NCBI GenBank assembly: GCA_003996215.1
Contig: QJPP01001783.1
Location: 703,959-767,958, forward strand
Direction: 5' to 3'
Length of the DNA stretch: 64,000 nucleotides
Source of the DNA: Jaltomata sinuosa
Lineage: Eukaryota; Streptophyta; Magnoliopsida; Solanales; Solanaceae
The notes below the pieces were generated by a model that had not been told where the DNA came from, did not search any database, and saw only the letters and a program-made list of their open reading frames with translations. Positions 58,635 to 64,000 of this stretch are shown piece by piece. Position 1 is the first letter of the stretch; every line of letters starts with the position of its first letter. The position numbers and the translations under genes are program-made.

Positions 58635-61158
58635 ATATCTCCCCCTTGGGATCATTCGTCCTCGAATGAAGACTAACTAGGCTGAGGTGGTAGGGAAAGA
58701 TCTGCAAACCCACCAACTGAGTTCTAAAAGTTGAAGTACTGACATGGAATATGAACTGAGCTGGGATCATGAGACATGTTTGCATACTGAGAGCATAAGA
58801 ACACTGATACGATATGAAACTAAATGTCCAACTGGATAGCTGGTCTGGATTGAGAGTAGGGACTTAGCTGAAGCCCATAAAGAAAGAACGCATTCTTAGA
58901 AAATCACAATTTACTGGAAGGGGCATCAAACTAAGAGGAATAGCTATACGAGAAAACTATTCTCTTCTAAACTGAACTTACCAGCATGGACTGAACTAAG
59001 CGTAGGTCCTTCTGGCCTTAGGACGATTACTGGCAGGTCTGAACTGATCTGATTTGAGGAGTCTATTATCTTACTACCTGAAGCTACTATACATAAGGTA
59101 TGAGCATCCTAGGCAAGGAGTAAGAACAAGACTATTCTCGCCTTAAGCAATATGGTTGGCATCTTTTAAGCATAGGAACACCCTTTTTAACTACACCAAC
59201 TTCTCTGAGTGCCACACTTGCTATTTGCAACTGAAATCCTCATCCACACATATAGATTCTGAGGTCTGAGCCTAATTATCTTCTTTCAACAGGTTCAAGA
59301 CTAAATCTCTTGCATCTAGAGTCATCTCCCAAGAATGGTATTTCTTCTTATCACGAGAGAAAAAAATCAACTAACCTTGAGTTCTAATCAATGGTTCACT
59401 AGTCGCATAAAGCAAAGGCCCACATGTATTTCATCAAGACATTCAAGCCTATTACTATGATCATCTTAAGGCTCGTCTAGAGCTGACACTATTTGAGGCC
59501 TCTATCCTTTTCCCTAGCATAGTTAGAAATTGTAACTGCAAGAACTTCTACAAAGAGGGACATCAAAAATAGGAAAAATCTAGTACTTTTCCTCTAAGAT
59601 ACTACTTAGCTTTCTCCACTAACACACTTAGTATGATCTAGCCACTCAAGGTGAGGTCTAAAAAGTCAAGTACAAAGGTCTTAGTGTCTCACATACTAGA
59701 CATATGAAGCATGGTTGGAGTAAGGAATCATAAGCATGAACTGTTCAAGAAATCTGGTCTGAGCATATACATAATGTGTCATGATTTCATCAGCCATCAA
59801 GGCATATCCTGAGGACTGAACTGAGTACATAAAACTGAGCATACTGTGAGACATGAGTTTAAATATATATCGAGTCTCTTGGCATAAAGCTGAGATTCAT
59901 AGAATCATGGAGTAAGATTGGAATTGCTATCTGGAGTAATTTTTGTTTATTCTAGGAGATAAGTATGGACATGAATCTGTAGGGAGTGAATGAACTTATA
60001 CATGAGTATGACATAAATACTTCTGAGTATAGTGTCATCTTGACTGGAGTGCTAGGATATCTGCTGGAATAGGAATGGATTGATATCCCATCATAGCCCT
60101 TTCTAGAATTCTGTACTGGTTGAGTTACAAGTCTTGACCTGGTTCTTCATTCTATCATCTCCCCCTTAGCTTGAAATTCACCCCTCTAAGTTTTCCGACC
60201 TCTCTCCTAAACTAGGCTATACCTGAAGATGTTAAATTCTTGCCAGGTCTTCTTCTGAGACATCTCTTAGCTTTCCTCTTTACCCTTAAGGCTATCACTA
60301 GAGGATGCATACTCTTACTGGAGTATATAACCACTTCTAACACTCAGCAATCTCACTTTTTGCTTATTCGTCTACTAACATCACATCTCTAAGTTCACAT
60401 CCACCAAACTCAACTGAATTCAGACCACATTAGGGGATCAATAACGTCTATCTATAATCTTCTGAACATCACACAACAACATACTACTATGGGTGCACAC
60501 CTACCTTTTTAATGCTTAAGGCTCTCTTCTCTATCTCATGATTTAGTCACAATTTACTAATTCATCTAGGCATCACATATACATCTTATAGATACTATAA
60601 TTCTGAATCCATAAACCTAGTTCTGGGGTCATTCTATTACTTATGGCCCATAACATCTCAATTCACACTAACTGCTGAGTGACTATACTACCCAAGCTCT
60701 TAGAAAAGATCAAAATTTTTGCTAAGGGTCCAATAGAGGTAGAGTTTCTGGAAGAGGGTCTGAGAGCACATTCTACTATAGGCTCAACTGCACGAGTGGG
60801 AAATGATACATGCTTTGAATCATTAGACTTTAATGCACTAGTGGGCTCCTTTCAAGCCCTTGTGCAGTCTTTTGACTTTGCGATAGCTATATCTGGGAGC
60901 ACCTACTTGATAGGAATCTGAACTATACTGTTTCCACTACCTCGAAGATGAGGCATGACTGGAGGAATTGGATCAATGCATGAATTTGCATAAATTTCTG
61001 AAGGAACAACTTTACTGCACGATCTGGAGTATGAACAAAGGGAAACATTTACTAAATGCCTGGTTGCCCCTCGAAGAAAAGTACATATATCTCCATACCA
61101 TTCTGCAAGACCCTACTAGACATGGCTCCATAGACACCCTAGGACACTTAAACTCTGT
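58635..61158 (-). other. Interior of element O, non-coding or unrecognised
   Basis: Starts with the reverse of the polypurine tract (ATATCTCCCCCTTGGGATCATTCGTCCTCGAATGAAG, 58635-58671). No domain recognised. The minus frame around 60953-60650 is fairly open, starts MPHLRGSGN and could be a gag relic by position; the plus frames 60679-60921 and 60968-61165 are its shadows. Confidence 0.5.
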
Positions 61159-61170
61159 GCTTTGATACCA
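61159..61170 (-). other. Primer binding site of element O
   Basis: GCTTTGATACCA, i.e. TGGTATCAAAGC: tRNA-Met type with one change (CAGAGC to CAAAGC). Confidence 0.75.
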
Positions 61171-61174
61171 AGTT

Positions 61175-63804
61175 TTTCACGCCCCGAGCCTACACCCTAG
61201 ATTTAACACGGGACTTGAGACCACAAGTGATACCAAGATAACCCTTCTTACTGGCATAATTCATGAGCAACTAAATATAAATAGATAAACTGAAGAGTAT
61301 TATGTGGAAGCTGAAACATATGATAAACTCTTAAAGAGCACTGTAATAAACTGAAATTTTATAAAACGAAATACAACTCATTTGAAAAATGATAAAACTG
61401 ACTGACCGACTGTCTATGAAGCCTCTACTAACACTGAACCACAATTAGCCGGGACATGACCCCCAACTACCTTTAATCAATGTATAATAACTAAAATAAC
61501 TATTACAACTGCTAACTGACTGGATTCTCAAAAAAGGAGAACTTGTTCTCTGCTGACTAGAAGTTGCGATCAGTCTGACCATGATCCTAGAAGCTAGCAC
61601 TAAAACCTACATCATCAAAAGGATGCAGCACAAAAAGGTATGCAATAAGTACTTTGAATGTACTGAGCATGTGAGATAATGCACTAACTTTTAAAACATG
61701 AGAAAACATGTATATACTAGAAACATAACTAAAAGCTGGACTAAGTATGGATATGTGAGAATGCATAAGTTAACACTGTAAAACATGGGCTCTTTTACTG
61801 AAGAGTATAAGATGTTTATTAGTTGTAAACTGTGAGATACCTAGAGTATGAGATAACTAAGCATGCTAATATTGTTGAGTTGTTTAAAAACTATAAATTA
61901 AATTTGTAGTGCTCAGGCCCAAACATAATATACACAAAATCTACAATATAAGGATATTCTGGAAAATATAATTTAAAAGCTGTAAAACTGAACTGAGGGC
62001 CTAGTACACAACTACTGAGTGTAATTCTATGGGAGAGTCTGTGAATCAACATAAACCACGTAAGCTAAACATGGAGTCTGATATATACACCCCCATCGAG
62101 AGGACCCAGTATACATTGCTAGGGTATAGAGGCATAACTGGCGTGATCAGTAATTCTGCTGCCCAACTGAGGGGCTAAATAACCTACGGTGGAACGTAGT
62201 TCTGGGACTTGAGGATACGCTGAATCCTAGTCCAACTCAGTGCTAAATACTACTCCCAAACTGAATACTGATAGCGCATTTAAAACTGAAGTTCTAAAAT
62301 GCTACATCAGAACCTAATTTATCTAGATGATTTCTGAAAGACTGTATAACTTAACCATTCATAAAGCATGTGGACATATCTAGATGTCATACTAATTATG
62401 AAACTTACTAAGTACGTAATCAATGATGGCATACGCTAAAAGTTCATATTTAAAACATATTCTTGTAAAATATACTGAGGGTAAGATGAAGCCTGTTAAA
62501 TCATGAGAAGTTTTAAAGAAGACCTGTAGGCTGAAGACTTGCTAATTTCATGCTTAAAACTGAATGCTAGTAATCTGGATTAAATTCTGAAGAAAACCAA
62601 TTCTCACAAAAATACTACCATTTCAGGCTAGATTCTTGGTTTCTTAAAGTTCTTGTAAAAGATCTTGTAAGTCATTGAAAACATGGATCAAATCTTTTAA
62701 AATAGGCTATAATTCATGTAGAAATCATAAGGATTGAATTCTATAGAATTTAGCATGATTGGGTAAGAAACCTTATTTCTAACATCATGAAATTTGAAAT
62801 AGAAGACTGAGGTTTTTGGCATAAGGGTGAACTAAACCCTTACTGAATACCCACATACCTGGGGGATGATAATCCTTGAAGGGAAATCTGAAGTTTGAAG
62901 CTTTGGAGAAAGCCCTAGGTCTGAACTTTGGAGAAAAGCATTCTTTTCTTCTTGAAACTGACTTGAGAGTAAATTGAATAGATTTGAGGTTTAGACTTAA
63001 TAAAAATAAGACTATAGCTATTTATAGTTGGGGATAAAAGAAAAATGAATGTCTGAAATTCCCCTAAGGAGTTAAATTAAAAACTACTAAAAAAACTCAT
63101 CGTTGGGTTTTACGAGCATAAACCACGACCCGTAGAATGGATCACGATTTGTGAAAAGGGTTCGTGGTTCCTAGGTGAAGTTTCTAGCCTCTGGACTGAT
63201 TTCCATGAGTTGGTTTCATGACCCGTGGATCATTCTATGACCCGTGGATCATTCTATGACCCGTGGAACCTCCTAGTGTTTTCAGGCCACTTTTAAGCTT
63301 CTGGACTATTTCCACGATTTGGTTTCACGACCCGTGGAAACTTCCACGACTCGTGGAACCTCCTTATGGTTTTCAGGTGAAAAAATTGATTTCCGCAAGT
63401 TCAATCTATGGTTCGTGGTTTGATCCACGAGCCGTGGAATCCTTTCGTGGTTTCTGTCTGTCAGTTTGACAGACAGACATATTTTAGTAAAACACTGATA
63501 ACTTTTGCTTCGGACTTAGATTAATGTGTGGTCAGTGGCGTTGGAAAGAAGACTCAAAGACCTTTAATTTAGTGTGTACTAGGCCACCTAACTCTTCATA
63601 TTCTAGGATATATGATCGTTTGAATGTGACCCTAGTTTAGTCTTACATGAAAACTTCTTTGGTTGGGGTGATTTCAACTTAACTTGCTTATAGGAGTTTC
63701 TTATGAACATGATCCACACCCAAAACACTTCCCACACTAGGGAATTGATCATGACACCTATGAAAAGTGGTTTAGTCTTATCTTAAAAAATTTGGAGTGT
63801 TACA
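61175..63804 (-). repeat. 5' LTR of element O
   Basis: 2.63 kb, from TTTCACGCCCCGAGCC next to the primer site to ..GGAGTGTTACA at 63804. Highly similar to 56072-58634. Motif-rich part at 63110-63450, with one extra local duplication (CCCGTGGATCATTCTATGA twice at 63222-63260). Confidence 0.9.
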
Positions 63805-64000
63805 ATTTTGGCATTCATTTTCATGCCTCATGTCTTTCCTATAAGTGGTTATAACCTTCATCTAGTACAACTTAGACCTTTAAAGTAAGTTAAGTTCAAA
63901 AGAGAGTAGTTGAGTTTCCTTTCTTTTGTCTTCTCACTCTAGTTTGACCTTCATTCAAGGGTGAATAATCCTAATGAGGAGATATTATAATACCTCGTAT
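63805..64000 (+). mobile_element. 3' end of another B-family element (P)
   Basis: ATTTTGGCATTCATTTTCATGCC... through AATGAGGAGATAT and the LTR start TATAATACCTCGTAT parallels 12594-12789 closely. Plus strand. It shows that O sits next to, probably inside, a second copy of this family. Continues beyond the window. Confidence 0.8.

Larger units (their letters stand above)
56072..63804 (-). mobile_element. Ty3-type LTR element O without recognisable gag-pol
   Basis: Minus-strand element related to A/D/G by LTR start (TGTAACACCCC in its sense), polypurine tract and primer site. 5' LTR 61175-63804, interior 58635-61174, 3' LTR about 56072-58634. The ~2.5-kb interior shows no RT, integrase or gag motif on either strand that I can read. 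The 3' LTR lacks its last ~47 bases. It was apparently inserted in a B-family element, whose sequence continues at 63805. Confidence 0.8.

Noticed and set aside
60679..61165. Two plus-strand ORFs in the interior of O
   Set aside because: Opposite to the element's orientation, no domain recognised; likely shadows of a decayed minus-strand leader/gag region.

Overview
This window looks like plant nuclear heterochromatin, most probably from a Solanaceae species. That lineage is an inference from the style of the Ty3 and Sirevirus families; nothing in the window is species-diagnostic. It holds no intact cellular gene. At least 14 transposable-element units or fragments are stacked inside or beside each other, most carrying stop codons and frameshifts. 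The only recognisable host-type gene is a broken SKP1-like copy near 43 kb. A further segment near 23 kb looks mitochondrial in origin.

Layout. 1-5564: 3' half of a plus-strand Ty3/gypsy chromovirus (element A: protease tail, RT, RNase H, integrase, chromodomain, 3' LTR). 5565-12892: older, heavily decayed Ty3 element B (LTR part, PBS, decayed gag, two overlapping pol copies, start of the 3' LTR). 12893-~13785: minus-strand Ty1/copia LTR fragment C. ~13785-17702: minus-strand Ty3 fragment D (gag, PBS, 5' LTR), its LTR interrupted by a 5'-truncated LINE with a target-site duplication. 17703-19525: minus-strand Athila/Tat-like fragment F with a broken protease. 19526-37686: Ty3 chromovirus G with 5' LTR, PBS, gag, pol, PPT and 3' LTR. 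Its interior holds the mitochondrial-looking atp6 segment, and its 3' LTR is split at 27426/36115 by element H.

Element H (27427-36114) has TG...CA ends, two ~2.6 kb LTRs, an initiator-Met-type PBS and a 5-bp duplication (ACCAC). It has no gag or pol. It carries a decayed gene in ANTISENSE orientation that resembles the 'putative plant transposon protein' family. 37687-37975: leftover LTR end of the same family. 37976-42160: 5'-truncated Sirevirus-like Ty1/copia element J with RT/RNase H, a 3' env-like ORF, PPT and 3' LTR. 42161-~45040: AT-rich, lower-copy-looking DNA with the SKP1-like pseudogene. ~45040-46459: LTR-like remnants. 46460-54763: minus-strand element N, same family as H (TSD TAAAG, ~3.1 kb LTRs, only ~2.1 kb interior) but without the antisense gene. 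54764-56071: remainder of the LTR that N split. 56072-63804: minus-strand Ty3-type LTR element O without recognisable gag-pol. 63805-64000: 3' end of another member of the element B family.

The features most worth a second look are: the antisense cassette present in H but absent from N; the recurrent 12-bp palindrome CCGCTATAGCGG throughout the H/N family; the arrays of CCACG...CGTGG inverted motifs in the LTRs of A, D, G and O; the dimeric tandem arrays in the N LTRs; the atp6-like segment inside G; and the SKP1-like relic. Family assignments rest on reading translated motifs by eye; no database search was run.
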